A stretch of 39,969 bases of DNA, taken from assembly GCA_018333475.1 (NCBI GenBank), contig JAGXTH010000002.1, positions 1 through 39,969 of the forward strand, given 5' to 3'. How positions within the stretch are numbered: the stretch's first letter is position 1; each line of letters begins with the position of its first letter. The DNA is from Simkania sp. (GTDB lineage: Bacteria; Chlamydiota; Chlamydiia; Chlamydiales; Rhabdochlamydiaceae). A program made the position numbers and the translations under genes. Below the pieces are notes generated by a model that saw nothing but the letters and a program-made list of their open reading frames with translations, was not told the origin of the DNA and did not search any database. Below are positions 33,071 to 39,801 of the stretch, piece after piece.

Positions 33071-34389
33071 TAAAACGGACTCCTTTTTGGCATGAATGGA
33101 GAGTTGTTATTCTGTGATCCTAGAGTTTTACCAAAGTCATTGGAGGAATTGGGAGGCGAGATAGTCTTTTTATTTCCCACGAAAGTTTTAATCACGTACC
33201 TAAGACAATCCAAGAGGTGATCGTTTTTCTTAATCGGAGCATCCTCTCCCTTCTCAGACTTTTTACTATCCCAGCAATATCCCTCTATCTCTCTGATTAA
33301 GTTAGTACAGGACTGACACACTGACAGGGATCCATCTTTCATCAAATTAGTCATTAGTTGGATGCCGTTGAATACGTCATTATCAGCATCGGAAAAGTGG
33401 AAATTGCTAGATCTCATCTCAGCTTTAAATGATGCGGCACTAGGATCGATGTAGAAATGTTTGATGGGATATGCCTCAAAAAACACTTCCAAATCTCTTT
33501 TAAATTCAGAGTTAGTTTTTTGCCTATTCGTGGCTTTAGGATCCCAATAATACTCTTTTTCCACCCACATCACAGCGCCAGTTTGCGTAGATTTTCCTGA
33601 ATTATATCCCACGATAAGAGCCGCGAAAGGGTTGGATGCTCCATAATCGACAGCTGCCAGGTAGAATTCAGCTGCTCGAGGAGGGCGAGCAACTGTGTGA
33701 TATTTTCGCTCGAAGAAGTCAAAGATAGCTCCTTCGGCTAAACACCATTCTCCCAAATAGTATCTTCTATAAAACAGGCCGGATAACGAATTCTGGAGAA
33801 GTTTTATGTAGTTAGTCTCTAAATAAGGATTATCCTCTATCTTAAAATGTAATTGATAATACAATTCAGGCTCTTTCTCAGACGAATCAATCATCTCTTT
33901 GCATTTATGGGACGGCTCTACAGGGTTCATCGTGCCGAAGAGTTGAGAGCCAGGGGGTCTAATCCTTGTAGTGATCATATCTAGCACGACGGGAGGATAT
34001 AGAGTCATCTCGTCGCATAAAGCTAGATCTATTGAGGCTCCTTGTATGATACCCAATGCTCCCTGATCTCCAGCCCCTATACATTGGATCTCTCTGCCCT
34101 TATATATGAGACGATTACTATTGCCAGTGCGCCATGTACAAAAGTAGCGAAAAAATCCTAGTTGCTGATTATTTCTGTCAAACAGTTGAGAAATGACGTT
34201 GCGATAGATGGTCCCTTGAGAGTATCCGATAATCCAAATAGAGTTACCCTCGCACACCTCGACCGCTTGCATAAACCTAAATAGAGACGCAACCGTCTTG
34301 CCCGACGAAACTGCGCCATGAGCTAAGTTGAATTTAGAATTGGAATGATCGATGAATTCGTTTTGTCGATGGGAAAAAAGAGGGGTCAT
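33070..34389 (-). CDS. terL: Terminase large subunit
   Basis: 439 aa. Walker A GAVSSGKT (25-32), Walker B IDLALCDE (120-127), coupling motif GTMNP (152-156). The C-terminal nuclease has acidic residues at Asp248 (VDYGASN), Asp315 (FYIDPSAAS) and Asp394 (LLDCLRYVI). It powers DNA translocation into the head and cuts the concatemer. Family and length fit P22/Sf6-like headful terminases of the phage terminase-1/6 type, which agrees with a circularly permuted genome. Starts one codon after the small-subunit stop. Confidence 0.93.
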   Translation of the reverse strand: MTPLFSHRQNEFIDHSNSKFNLAHGAVSSGKTVASLFRFMQAVEVCEGNSIWIIGYSQGTIYRNVISQLFDRNNQQLGFFRYFCTWRTGNSNRLIYKGREIQCIGAGDQGALGIIQGASIDLALCDEMTLYPPVVLDMITTRIRPPGSQLFGTMNPVEPSHKCKEMIDSSEKEPELYYQLHFKIEDNPYLETNYIKLLQNSLSGLFYRRYYLGEWCLAEGAIFDFFERKYHTVARPPRAAEFYLAAVDYGASNPFAALIVGYNSGKSTQTGAVMWVEKEYYWDPKATNRQKTNSEFKRDLEVFFEAYPIKHFYIDPSAASFKAEMRSSNFHFSDADNDVFNGIQLMTNLMKDGSLSVCQSCTNLIREIEGYCWDSKKSEKGEDAPIKKNDHLLDCLRYVIKTFVGNKKTISPPNSSNDFGKTLGSQNNNSPFMPKRSPF

Positions 34390-34821
34390 TTACGAAATGT
34401 TTTTTCTTTCCAATAATTTAGATAAAACAGAAAAGACTTCTTCGCTCACCATTTCTTTAATCTCTTCTTTCTGGCCAAGCCACTGTTTACCAAGCCAGAT
34501 GCCCATCGTCGCATTACTTTCAGATAGTTTAAATTGATTCTGTCTTAATTTAAGTTTAGCATCTCCACAAACCTTTTCTTTTAATTCCGCAAATCCGAGG
34601 TTAGTAACTTCTTTTAATCTTCTATCTAAAGTATCAACAGAAACATGAAAAGATCCGGCTATTTCTTCGGCCGTGCCGCCAAGGTCCATCCAATACATAA
34701 CTTGCTCTAATATAATAGGACGAGGAGGCAATTTTCCCTCCAAATCTCCAATAGACTCTGTTATAATTGGTATTTTAGGACGACCGCCACCTCGACTACC
34801 GTTTTTAGGTTTTTTATCCAT
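34390..34821 (-). CDS. terS: Terminase small subunit
   Basis: 143 aa. A helix-turn-helix at about 50-70 (GGTAEEIAGSFHVSVDTLDR) recognises the packaging site, followed by the KLRQNQFKLSESNATMGIWL and GKQWLGQKE string typical of this family and an oligomerisation helix. N-terminal Arg/Gly/Pro-rich tail. First gene of the late operon, one codon upstream of the large subunit. Start ATG 34821 preceded by a weak site. The pac site itself was not located; it is often within or near this gene. Confidence 0.85.
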   Translation of the reverse strand: MDKKPKNGSRGGGRPKIPIITESIGDLEGKLPPRPIILEQVMYWMDLGGTAEEIAGSFHVSVDTLDRRLKEVTNLGFAELKEKVCGDAKLKLRQNQFKLSESNATMGIWLGKQWLGQKEEIKEMVSEEVFSVLSKLLERKNIS

Positions 34822-34841
34822 GGAAAATAAACTCTATGTTT

Positions 34842-34870
34842 TAGTTAGAATAATTGAATCAATCTCTCAA
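34842..34870 (-). promoter_or_regulatory. Candidate late promoter before terminase genes
   Basis: On the minus strand TTGAGA (34870-34865), 17-base spacer, TAACTA (34847-34842) lies about 20 bases before the small-terminase ATG in the 92-bp gap. It would start the long leftward late transcript. Similarity to consensus is only moderate. Confidence 0.3.
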
Positions 34871-34913
34871 TTACCAGATTATGAGCAACACGCTCCTGTA
34901 ACCCAGTACGATC

Positions 34914-35177
34914 TCAAGATTGTACTTGAGGCTCTGTATCAGATACTGCGCTCTGATCTTCCTCATGATCCACTATAGAGATAAATTTAATACTTGCAAT
35001 AGGCAGCAAGATAAAACGAGTATTGAGTTGGTTTATCTCTAAACTTAATGTCCTGCCGTATTCGGGATGTTGGATGGCATTTTTGATGTTATTCAATGAC
35101 AACTCTTTTTTTTCTGCATCCACAAAGTATGGGATATAACTTGTTGCATCGACGTAAAATCTAATTTCCGATTTCAT
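34914..35177 (-). CDS. Hypothetical protein
   Basis: 87 aa from ATG 35177; the GTG at 35186 overlaps the upstream gene. The fold appears alpha/beta: SEIRFYVDATSYIPYFVDAE, LSLEINQLNTRFILLPIASI, and an acidic tail. No family recognised. Last gene of the early leftward operon, ahead of the late-promoter region, so it may mark the early/late border. Confidence 0.6.
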   Translation of the reverse strand: MKSEIRFYVDATSYIPYFVDAEKKELSLNNIKNAIQHPEYGRTLSLEINQLNTRFILLPIASIKFISIVDHEEDQSAVSDTEPQVQS

Positions 35178-35179
35178 TT

Positions 35180-35377
35180 CTACCACTCTGTTTTTGTTTT
35201 AACCGTAACAGATTCAACATTTCCTTTGAAAGCCCCTATTACCATATCTACCATATCTTTGACTTTGGGGTCGTCATGAGAGATTGCGATCACGTCGTAG
35301 CACAAAAAATGTTGGGTGAGAGTCCTATCATCACCCGACACTTTTACGATGATCTCTGTAACTCCATTTTTACTCAT
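35180..35377 (-). CDS. Hypothetical protein
   Basis: 65 aa from ATG 35377, which overlaps the stop of the upstream gene and has GAGAGG 5 bases before it. Starts further upstream (35437, 35428) read through that gene and are unlikely. Product (SKNGVTEIIVKVSGDDRTLT, DMVDMVIGAFKGNVESVTVK) looks alpha/beta and soluble. Unknown role. Confidence 0.55.
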   Translation of the reverse strand: MSKNGVTEIIVKVSGDDRTLTQHFLCYDVIAISHDDPKVKDMVDMVIGAFKGNVESVTVKTKTEW

Positions 35378-35678
35378 CAGGCCTCTCCCTATATTTTGGA
35401 TAACATCGCCAATGCTCGATATACTCATCATCGGCAAATTCGTACTTTAGCAGATGGATAATTTCAGCTTTACTATCTTCGTAGAGAGTCTCAAAAAAAG
35501 AACATCTAGAATCCTCAGAAAACTCGATAAAAATGTCTAAAGCATCCTCTATCTCCCAATCCTGCTTTTCTACGAGACTCCAAAACTCTTTGCAATGGTA
35601 ATCGTAGATGTATTGGCAAAACGATCGCGCTATTTCCTTGCGTGCTAAGTACGATAAGGCTATCTTTGACTTGTTCAT
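35370..35678 (-). CDS. Hypothetical acidic protein
   Basis: 102 aa from ATG 35678 with GAGGG upstream; the start at 35717 lies inside a terminator stem. Rich in Glu, Asp, Tyr and Trp (DWEIEDALDIFIEFSEDSRC, YEFADDEYIEHWRCYPKYRE). No family recognised. Small acidic early proteins of this kind often target host proteins, but nothing here is specific. Confidence 0.6.
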   Translation of the reverse strand: MNKSKIALSYLARKEIARSFCQYIYDYHCKEFWSLVEKQDWEIEDALDIFIEFSEDSRCSFFETLYEDSKAEIIHLLKYEFADDEYIEHWRCYPKYRERPDE

Positions 35679-35703
35679 ATGTATTTTTCCCTCGTTAGTT
35701 TTA

Positions 35704-35729
35704 CCCCTAGCACCCACTAGGGGTTTTTT
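35704..35729 (+). terminator. Strong intrinsic terminator facing plus
   Basis: CCCCTAG (35704-35710), loop CACCCA, CTAGGGG (35717-35723) and six T (35724-35729). Perfect stem. It faces rightward although both flanking genes read leftward, so it would stop antisense or read-through transcription. Confidence 0.75.
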
Positions 35730-35730
35730 G

Positions 35731-35958
35731 TTAATCTTCTGATTCTTCTTGCTTAATGCAAAAAGCTAAGAATTCTTCGATAAATTGTCTCGCTGCTTTG
35801 TAACTCGACATGTGCTCATATACCAATTGCACGCCCACGCTTATTAACACTCCGGAGACTTCCGCTGGGCTCCAGGTTGGTTTCATCGAATCAATCCATT
35901 GATCAAGTTTTTGATAACCCTCTGAAGTAGATTCCAACTTTTTCTGATCTTTTTCCAT
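35731..35958 (-). CDS. Small hypothetical protein
   Basis: 75 aa, helical (STSEGYQKLDQWIDSMKPTW, QLVYEHMSSYKAARQFIEEF) with an acidic C-terminus. GAGG precedes ATG 35958. No family recognised. It follows a gap (35959-36058) with an ACACATGTGT palindrome. Confidence 0.6.
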   Translation of the reverse strand: MEKDQKKLESTSEGYQKLDQWIDSMKPTWSPAEVSGVLISVGVQLVYEHMSSYKAARQFIEEFLAFCIKQEESED

Positions 35959-35984
35959 TTGTCCTCGTTATTCGGATATACCAA

Positions 35985-36013
35985 ATAATTACACATGTGT
36001 GTATTTTATGCAA
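35985..36013 (-). promoter_or_regulatory. Palindrome ACACATGTGT in a possible promoter
   Basis: The palindrome (35991-36000) lies between TTGCAT (36013-36008) and AATTAT (35990-35985) on the minus strand, with 17-base spacing. Operator within a promoter core is a common repressor arrangement. The -35 and -10 matches are weak. Confidence 0.3.
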
Positions 36014-36058
36014 ACACTTAATGCAAAAAAAAGAGAAATGACAGGGGTTTACCCTGGA

Positions 36059-36244
36059 CTATTTCTTACGAAATCCCTTAAGGGTTTCGGCCAATCTAGC
36101 CTCTTTGCCAAGCTTTCCTTTAGCATGAGATGCTTTCTCTAGCTTCTTCGCTGGGATCTTCTCCCCCTCAGGCACCCCAAGCTTATTGTGGAGCTTGCCT
36201 TTGCTTGAAGGGACAAGAGCTTCCTGAATCCACTTCTTGCCCAT
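36059..36244 (-). CDS. Small basic conserved phage protein
   Basis: 61 aa from ATG 36244, whose ATG overlaps the stop of the preceding gene as TAATG. Pattern KKWIQEALVPSSKGKLHNKL, GVPEGEKIPAKKLEKA and a final LAETLKGFRKK is a short family found in many tailed phages (Lys-rich, K-L-x-K-A repeats), function unknown. It likely binds nucleic acid because of its charge. The longer start at 36253 reads into the upstream stop region. Confidence 0.7.
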   Translation of the reverse strand: MGKKWIQEALVPSSKGKLHNKLGVPEGEKIPAKKLEKASHAKGKLGKEARLAETLKGFRKK

Positions 36245-36375
36245 TACTTGCATCCCTTCATTTTCTTAGACATCGCCACGTCTTGTTTCTCTATCTTTTT
36301 AAGGTCTTTAAATTCTTTTTTTTCTTCGGCAATGTGTTTAGACATCATCTTTTTGACGGGTGCTTTTTTAGCCAT
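36244..36375 (-). CDS. Small Lys-rich protein
   Basis: 43 aa (MAKKAPVKKMMSKHIAEEKK, then KEFKDLKKIEKQDVAMSKKM). AGGA lies 6 bases before the ATG and the stop overlaps the next gene's start. Very basic, no domain. Likely a real early gene, co-translated with its basic neighbour. Function unknown. Confidence 0.6.
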   Translation of the reverse strand: MAKKAPVKKMMSKHIAEEKKEFKDLKKIEKQDVAMSKKMKGCK

Positions 36376-36441
36376 GATAGATCCTATTCGGTTTTTGGAT
36401 AGCATGAGGCATTTATGGGGTTAGAAATATTTTTTACACAA

Positions 36442-36570
36442 CTACTTTCTTCGATTGGCTAGATAGACGGCCAGAGGCAGGATTAAAGATCCTAAAAGCA
36501 TGGAGATTCCCGACAGGAACTGGCCCAAGTTTCTAGATTCTTCGCTAAGAGCAAATTCCCAAAGTTGCAT
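36442..36570 (-). CDS. 42-aa membrane protein
   Basis: Start ATG 36570, 1 base after the stop of the upstream nuclease gene, with a GGGGG site 9 bases before it; the longer frame to 36624 overlaps that gene. The sequence has a charged N-terminus (MQLWEFALSEESRNLGQFLS) and one hydrophobic helix (MLLGSLILPLAVYLAN) ending in RRK. A holin-like or membrane-anchored accessory role is possible. Confidence 0.55.
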   Translation of the reverse strand: MQLWEFALSEESRNLGQFLSGISMLLGSLILPLAVYLANRRK

Positions 36571-36571
36571 T

Positions 36572-36931
36572 TCAAAAATCCCCCTTTTTAACTTCGCTGA
36601 TCTTAATCCCGTACAAATCCTCAACCATCTTTTTTTTCAACTTGTACACATCGGTTGGGCGCCCTTTAACATCCACAATGTCGATCAAAAAAGAGCCATC
36701 TACGGTCTTCATGAATACCATGTAATCGGCAACATAGCGGACATTTCCGGGCAAGTGGAAAGGGACTTGGCGAAGAAACATGTGGATCTTACCCTCTTGC
36801 TTCATACGCACGAGGAGGTCGTAGTAGGATCGTTCGAGCTTGCTGGCGAATTTAGCTTCCCCTCGTTCGCAACGGACGTTCTTAAACTTGGACTTTTTCT
36901 TTTTCTCCATGAACTCATCAAAGGTAATCAT
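36572..36931 (-). CDS. DUF1064-type nuclease
   Basis: 119 aa. FASKLERSYYDLLVRMKQEG, the loop PFHLPGNVRYVADYMVFM, and DIVDVKGRPTDVYKLKKKMV fit DUF1064, which has the PDDEXK fold with Glu33, Asp (VADY) and Asp-Val-Lys-Gly supplying the active site. Members are proposed to act on phage DNA, related to T7 endonuclease I. It may resolve branched recombination or packaging intermediates. Starts ATG 36931. Shares an operon with the replication genes. Confidence 0.75.
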   Translation of the reverse strand: MITFDEFMEKKKKSKFKNVRCERGEAKFASKLERSYYDLLVRMKQEGKIHMFLRQVPFHLPGNVRYVADYMVFMKTVDGSFLIDIVDVKGRPTDVYKLKKKMVEDLYGIKISEVKKGDF

Positions 36932-36974
36932 TTTTGCTTCCTAGTGGCAGAAAATCCTCGCTTTTTGGCGGTTT

Positions 36975-37064
36975 CTATTTTTTGTTAATTTCCATGCATA
37001 TCGTTAACACGACAACTAAAACTATGATGACCGCGAGGACTGCGAATATGGGTGTATCACTCAT
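36975..37064 (-). CDS. 29-aa membrane protein
   Basis: ATG 37064, overlapping the stop of the upstream gene. Sequence MSDTPIFAVLAVIIVLVVVL continues to a short charged end EINKK, so it is a single membrane helix. No clear Shine-Dalgarno site beyond the coupled stop. One of a set of similar tiny membrane proteins. Confidence 0.5.
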   Translation of the reverse strand: MSDTPIFAVLAVIIVLVVVLTICMEINKK

Positions 37065-37251
37065 AGGTTACATCCAATGCAATTCTCTCATAACCCCTTT
37101 TATCTGCCACAGGCTCGAATTCTTTAGAGCATTGCTGGCACAGTACCAGTATGTCAAATAAACCCGAAGGAAGTAGCCTTTGAAAGAGAAATGCGGGGTG
37201 TCCTGCACACGCATCACAGCCATCAAAGTGAGTCTTAGGTTGATCTGGCAT
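37057..37251 (-). CDS. Small zinc-binding protein
   Basis: 64 aa. CDACAGH (about residues 12-18) and CQQC (about 38-41) form a likely four-ligand zinc site. GGGAG precedes ATG 37251. Similar small zinc proteins are common in phage early operons. Its upstream neighbour's stop lies inside this gene, so the two are coupled. Confidence 0.65.
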   Translation of the reverse strand: MPDQPKTHFDGCDACAGHPAFLFQRLLPSGLFDILVLCQQCSKEFEPVADKRGYERIALDVTYE

Positions 37252-37393
37252 CTTTGTACTCCCTAAGTGCTTTCATAAACTCCTTAATCGTTTCATCTAG
37301 CCTTCTGGTTGGATCTTTGGGCTCGATGACTCGGTTGTACTCTGACCACCACGCCCAATAGGCTGCTAAGAGGTTTTCGTAAGAGTGATTCAA
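37235..37393 (-). CDS. Small helical protein with TTG start
   Basis: 52 aa from TTG 37393, which overlaps the loader stop as TTGA; AGG lies 8 bases upstream. Contains AYWAWWSEYNRVIEPKDPTR and a helical ETIKEFMKALREYKDAR end. No family recognised. Without the TTG start there is no other good initiation codon, and the region would otherwise be a 150-base gap in a packed operon, which supports it. Confidence 0.55.
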   Translation of the reverse strand: MNHSYENLLAAYWAWWSEYNRVIEPKDPTRRLDETIKEFMKALREYKDARST

Positions 37394-37923
37394 TTTAATC
37401 GCCTATCTTTCCCTGAAATTTCTAAAATAGTGTTTTCCTTGTCGAACAATCTACTAAAAACACGAGGTTCAAAATTTTCTTTGAAGTCATTCCTTGAAAG
37501 ATTGCTGGTGAACATAGTGGGTTTCATTGATTCATATCTAAAATCTATGAGGGCAAAAAGCACTTCTTTTCTCCAATCCGTGAGTCCGCAGCTTCCTAAA
37601 TCATCTATTATTATTAAATCATCATCGCAAAGATATTTAAGATTTTCTATGTAATCTCCCCTATCGTCCATTCCCGATCTTAAGCGAGCTAGCAAATCCG
37701 CTTCCTTCCAGTAACGTTTATGATTAATTCCTTTAGTATAATCCTTCAAAACAGCTCTGGACAAATGGGTTTTTCCAATTCCAGGATTACCCAGATAGAC
37801 TAAAAAATTTTTGTTTCCTGTCATCCAATCTAACACTTGCTCGCAACTTTCTTCGGGAAGCCATAAATCCGCTAGAGTCGCTTCAGCAAATCTATTGAAG
37901 GAGGAATGGGAGCTGTAGGACAT
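37390..37923 (-). CDS. DnaC-like helicase loader ATPase
   Basis: 177 aa, shorter than DnaC because the N-terminal domain is small. Walker A GNPGIGKT (45-52), Walker B LIIIDD (103-108), sensor TSN (139-141), Arg-finger region RVFSRLF (154-160). It loads the host or phage helicase at the origin together with the initiator encoded just upstream. AAAGGAATAAAAG precedes ATG 37923. Overlaps the initiator gene by 52 bases, which is more than usual. Confidence 0.85.
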   Translation of the reverse strand: MSYSSHSSFNRFAEATLADLWLPEESCEQVLDWMTGNKNFLVYLGNPGIGKTHLSRAVLKDYTKGINHKRYWKEADLLARLRSGMDDRGDYIENLKYLCDDDLIIIDDLGSCGLTDWRKEVLFALIDFRYESMKPTMFTSNLSRNDFKENFEPRVFSRLFDKENTILEISGKDRRLN

Positions 37924-38621
37924 TCTTTTATTCCTTTGTGTTGTGGTTTTTTTGATTTTTTTTCTGATTCTTTTAACTGTTCATGTTTTTGAGTGGTTTT
38001 TCTGGTTTTTGTAATAATTCCTTCGAAATATTTAAACCAATTATTTAAAGGCTCCTGACTTTCCAGAAAACATTTCCAGGACTCTTTGACTTCTTGAGGA
38101 GTCCAATCTTTATTTTGTTGTATAGAAAATCTATATACATCATCCAATTTGACCTCAAAAGCTTCCCCTCTTAAATTTTTCTTTTGAACGGAAGGAGGGA
38201 ATTCCTCCAAAACAGCACAAACAGTTTCTTTCCGTACTTGGTTAACATCAGTACTTGTTAGTGGGGGATTACCCACGTCTGGATTACCCACGTCTGGGTT
38301 TTCTGGTTGTGGTAATGAATTTTTTACTATAGGAGTCTCATAGAACACATACTCAAAACCAAGGATTTTTCCCTTTTCGTCCCTGATTTGCTGCTTATGG
38401 CAATATCCAGCATCTTGGAGCTCTTTTATAGCTGAATAGATAGCCGTCTCTTTATCTTGGGATATAGTAGCTAGGTGGCTAATATGAAAAGTCCATCCAT
38501 CAGGACGTGACATGGCATACGTCCAAACTCCTTTGGCTTTAAAGGATAATCGGACGTCTGAAAGTATAGTATTATTGATAACAGAATAATTTTTGCTGTG
38601 TTGGCAACGAATGATTGTCAT
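37872..38621 (-). CDS. Replication initiator (winged HTH, DnaD/O-like)
   Basis: 249 aa. The N-terminal winged-helix region (LSFKAKGVWTYAMSRPDGWT, ISQDKETAIYSAIKELQDAG) resembles phage replication proteins that bind origin repeats. A proline-rich linker has NPDVGNPDVGNP, from a short DNA repeat. The C-terminal region (FSIQQNKDWTPQEVKESWKC, NNWFKYFEGIITKTRK) resembles DnaD-like helicase-loading domains. Placed before the DnaC-like gene as in many phages. The 252-bp gap upstream with a large inverted repeat is the likely origin or control region. Confidence 0.75.
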   Translation of the reverse strand: MTIIRCQHSKNYSVINNTILSDVRLSFKAKGVWTYAMSRPDGWTFHISHLATISQDKETAIYSAIKELQDAGYCHKQQIRDEKGKILGFEYVFYETPIVKNSLPQPENPDVGNPDVGNPPLTSTDVNQVRKETVCAVLEEFPPSVQKKNLRGEAFEVKLDDVYRFSIQQNKDWTPQEVKESWKCFLESQEPLNNWFKYFEGIITKTRKTTQKHEQLKESEKKSKKPQHKGIKECPTAPIPPSIDLLKRL

Positions 38622-38641
38622 AAAGAATTCCTCTTGGTTGG

Positions 38642-38787
38642 AGGAAAACCTCTAGCCGCTGGCCCCTGGTAAGAATTTACTTAGTGTTGCGATTAATTCA
38701 ACATCTAGTAGAATCGTAGACGATCTGTCATAGTAAATAGATCGTTTTCCGATCCAGGGGCCTCTAGTTCTAGCTAGAGGTTTTCCT
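38642..38787. repeat. Long inverted repeat before the replication initiator
   Basis: AGGAAAACCTCTAGC (38642-38656) pairs with GCTAGAGGTTTTCCT (38773-38787), and inside it GGCCCCTGG (38661-38669) pairs with CCAGGGGCC (38754-38762), leaving a loop of about 84 bases that has further small hairpins such as GATCG/CGATC. It is a potential cruciform or RNA with a long stem. Candidates are replication origin or regulatory RNA. Confidence 0.7.
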
Positions 38788-38792
38788 TTTTT
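38761..38792 (+). terminator. Intrinsic terminator facing plus
   Basis: CCTCTAG (38761-38767), loop TTCTAG, CTAGAGG (38774-38780) and TTTTCCTTTTTT. It shares its right arm with the long inverted repeat, so the two structures compete, as in attenuators. It faces rightward within leftward genes. Confidence 0.55.
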
Positions 38793-38873
38793 AGGCCTAC
38801 TGTAGACCCTTATCGAACTTAATTTCAACCAGAAACGGAATGTCCAGTTTTGTCCCATTTCTTGGCTAGTTTT

Positions 38874-39038
38874 TCAATTACCCATCATTCTCGAAAATAG
38901 CCCACCCAGCACAAGCAAAAAAAGAAACAGCGGCAAATCTCTTCTGTTTAGAGATTTGTTTTCCCTGAAAAAAATCAGCAATACGAGTCCAAAAAGTTGA
39001 CTACAAAAGTAAATTAAAAATTCAGTATCATCACTCAC
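38874..39038 (-). CDS. 54-aa two-helix membrane protein, holin candidate
   Basis: GTG start at 39038 with TAGGA 5 bases upstream. Two hydrophobic helices (FLIYFCSQLFGLVLLIFF and LPLFLFLLVLGGLF) are joined by a positively charged turn (RENKSLNRRD). Size and topology fit a small class II holin or pinholin, but the early-operon location is unusual for a holin. No endolysin was found next to it. Confidence 0.5.
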   Translation of the reverse strand: MSDDTEFLIYFCSQLFGLVLLIFFRENKSLNRRDLPLFLFLLVLGGLFSRMMGN

Positions 39039-39058
39039 AAATTCCTACCTATCTTTAT

Positions 39059-39090
39059 GTGGCGCAATAATTAAAATCGCGCCACTTTTT
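39059..39090 (+). terminator. Intrinsic terminator facing plus
   Basis: GTGGCGC (39059-39065), 13-base loop, GCGCCAC (39079-39085), TTTTT (39086-39090). Faces rightward against leftward genes. Its right part belongs to a repeated 28-base stretch whose second copy lies near 39356-39383. Confidence 0.65.
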
Positions 39091-39105
39091 GATGAATTGC
39101 GCCAC

Positions 39106-39318
39106 TTACTTACCCTCAAACAACGGTGGAATATACATCCAATGAGTTACATTTTCTATGTTTGAAGTTTCAAACTTTTCCGTCCAAAATCCTGATTTCT
39201 GAACCCTATTTTCCCCTACATAGTATCCAATATTGATTGTTCTGTCATTTTTACTGCCAATCAGCACTGTTTCATAATCCTGGGGCAATGCATCTTCAAT
39301 CCTAATCCACTCACCCAT
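39106..39318 (-). CDS. DUF551-like protein
   Basis: 70 aa. EWIRIEDALPQDYETVLIGS is the DUF551 opening and VTHWMYIPPL its usual ending. Function of the family unknown. ATG 39318 is directly after the stop of the upstream gene (TAGATG), so it depends on coupling. After its stop the DNA still reads VAQFIKKW in frame, matching the next gene's VAQFIKW, which indicates an ancient tandem duplication. Confidence 0.75.
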   Translation of the reverse strand: MGEWIRIEDALPQDYETVLIGSKNDRTINIGYYVGENRVQKSGFWTEKFETSNIENVTHWMYIPPLFEGK

Positions 39319-39480
39319 CTAAATACTCAATCGTGAAAAATGATTTAAATTCCACTTGATGAATTGCGCCACTTGCTTACCCTGCTTTAATTTCTCTACC
39401 TCTTCTAAATCCATCTGCATTCCCAATCGTTCGAAATGTTTTAAATTCCACAAGAAAAAAGATCCACCCAATGAGGACAT
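39319..39480 (-). CDS. Small hypothetical protein between DUF551 genes
   Basis: 53 aa. Two similar blocks, LWNLKHFERLG and KWNLNHFSRLS, frame MDLEEVEKLKQGKQVAQFI, so the gene is an internal duplication. ATG 39480 is 3 bases after the upstream stop, and its own stop touches the next start. Not recognised. Confidence 0.5.
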   Translation of the reverse strand: MSSLGGSFFLWNLKHFERLGMQMDLEEVEKLKQGKQVAQFIKWNLNHFSRLSI

Positions 39481-39483
39481 GTT

Positions 39484-39801
39484 TTAGGGATTTCCATTTT
39501 CCACCCCTGTCACGGCCACCCAATGTGACCCTCTTGTCCAAGGAAACCCGGTAGGAGCACCTATAACACATTTTTTTTGTGTGCTATATTTTCCTGAAAA
39601 TTTAATTATAATATCTCCATCGGTACGATAGACGATAAGTTGACCATCCTCCGGTTCTCGCTCCTTGAATGCAATCCATTCCTCTGGATTTATCCCTGAC
39701 GGCGTAAAACCCAGTTCTTCAGAACTGGGATACAAGCCGCCTTTTCTTAAAACGCTAATTTCTGTACACTCTTTCCAAAATAGCATCGCTAGACGATGCA
39801 C
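39484..39801 (-). CDS. DUF551-like protein with mobile-element 5' end
   Basis: The body EEWIAFKEREPEDGQLIVYR ... SHWVAVTG is DUF551-like. The N-terminal 40 or so codons read through the 74-bp repeat (39691-39764) and the start of the mini-element, and have no ribosome site at either ATG (39801, 39786). The original start near the EEW has probably been displaced by the insertion, so the gene may be expressed from a makeshift start or be inactive. On the circle it continues from position 1 side only as non-coding RNA sequence. Confidence 0.55.
   Translation of the reverse strand: MHRLAMLFWKECTEISVLRKGGLYPSSEELGFTPSGINPEEWIAFKEREPEDGQLIVYRTDGDIIIKFSGKYSTQKKCVIGAPTGFPWTRGSHWVAVTGVENGNP
39691..39764 (+). 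repeat. 74-bp inverted repeat with hairpin, copy at contig end
   Basis: Matches the minus strand of 14527-14600 with 2 mismatches. Core hairpin CCCAGTTC-TTCA-GAACTGGG at 39710-39729, an IS605 left-end-like design, marks the left side of the mini-element that continues over the joint to position 224. Confidence 0.7.

Noticed and set aside
38652-38858. 68-aa minus-strand frame upstream of the initiator
   Set aside because: No Shine-Dalgarno site, odd composition, and it overlaps the long inverted repeat; more likely chance.
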